Source of the DNA: Prevotella sp.
Lineage (GTDB): Bacteria; Bacteroidota; Bacteroidia; Bacteroidales; Bacteroidaceae
Reading direction: 5' to 3'
Length of the DNA stretch: 7,234 bases
Assembly (NCBI GenBank): GCA_003483565.1
Contig: DMYZ01000033.1
Coordinates: 1 to 7,234 of the forward strand
A program made the translations under genes and the position numbers. Position 1 is the first letter of the stretch; every line of letters starts with the position of its first letter. This document shows, one piece after another, positions 7,047 to 7,234 of the stretch. The notes beneath the pieces were generated by a model that saw only the letters and a list, made by a program, of their open reading frames with translations, had not been told where the DNA came from and did not search any database.

Positions 7047-7054
7047 TAAGTTTG
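7047..7054 (+). promoter_or_regulatory. -7 promoter element of the aldose epimerase gene
   Basis: TAAGTTTG, followed by CATG, is an exact TAnnTTTG match. As at the divergent promoter, the -33 position lacks TTTG and is covered by the TAAGGTACAT element (7022-7031). The transcript would begin near 7059-7062, leaving a leader of about 10-18 nt. Confidence 0.55.
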
Positions 7055-7076
7055 CATGAACGTTTAATAAATGACA

Positions 7077-7234
7077 ATGGAACAAATCAAGAATCAAAAA
7101 CTAGCAGTAACGCTGTCTCTTCATGGAGCAGAAATGCAAAGTATCAAGGATGCTCAAGGAAAAGAATATCTTTGGGATGGCGATGAAAAATATTGGAATC
7201 GTCACTCTCCTATTCTCTTTCCTATCGTCTGTGG
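7077..7234 (+). CDS. Aldose 1-epimerase (mutarotase) family protein (5' part only)
   Basis: The reading frame is open from the ATG to the right window edge, about 52 codons: MEQIKNQKLAVTL..., then SLHGAEMQSIKD, EYLWDGDEKYW and NRHSPILFPIVCG. The combination GAExxSI, YLWxGDxxYW and RHSPILFPIVG is the N-terminal signature of the LacX/GalM-like mutarotase family, which interconverts alpha and beta anomers of free sugars or sugar phosphates in the cytoplasm. The catalytic histidine and glutamate of the central and C-terminal parts are outside the window, so the substrate cannot be judged. An in-frame ATG 6 nt upstream (7071, MTMEQ) is an equally possible start. The gene diverges from the EamA-ThrE operon and shares with it the mirrored promoter element. 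Confidence 0.85.
   Translation, partial: MEQIKNQKLAVTLSLHGAEMQSIKDAQGKEYLWDGDEKYWNRHSPILFPIVC

Noticed and set aside
7056..7067. Mini-ORF ATG AAC GTT TAA just after the -7 box of the epimerase gene
   Set aside because: Three codons only; at or upstream of the likely transcription start and of no apparent meaning.

Overview
The window looks like an ordinary chromosomal housekeeping segment from a member of the Bacteroidota, most likely Bacteroidales (Bacteroides/Prevotella-type). Four things suggest this: AT-rich sequence; several copies of the Bacteroidota -7 promoter element (TAnnTTTG) in front of genes; A-rich leaders without Shine-Dalgarno sites; and proteins of a type common there, such as a DUF2807 lipoprotein, a 710-residue Tex and a fused ThrE exporter. 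The genus cannot be fixed from this window.

Left part (1-1188): the 3' end of a HAD-superfamily (beta-phosphoglucomutase-like) hydrolase on the + strand converges on a DUF2807 lipoprotein gene on the - strand. An 11-bp hairpin between them can serve both as a terminator. The lipoprotein carries seven GAS motifs at a period of 18-20 residues. It diverges from tex across a 130-bp intergenic region that holds promoter-like elements for both genes.

Middle (1189-4510): tex (RNA-binding transcription accessory protein) is followed on the same strand by an mnmA-family tRNA 2-thiouridylase. The second gene has its own promoter, whose -7 box ends only 6 nt before the best ATG, which suggests a leaderless or nearly leaderless mRNA. 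A strong hairpin terminator separates mnmA from the next, convergent gene.

Right part (4514-7234): two multi-spanning exporters on the - strand, an EamA/DMT permease followed after 20 nt by a fused ThrE-type threonine/serine exporter, probably form an operon. Divergent to them is the 5' end of an aldose 1-epimerase-like gene, cut by the window edge. The 185-nt region between them holds the most interesting non-coding signal here. An 18-bp near-perfect inverted repeat (17/18) places one copy of TAAGGTACATnTCAAAAA exactly 7 nt upstream of the -7 box of each divergent promoter. This looks like a shared operator or activator site that would co-regulate the exporter operon and the epimerase gene.

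I see no mobile element, CRISPR array, RNA gene, phage gene or defence system, and no clearly novel multi-gene system.
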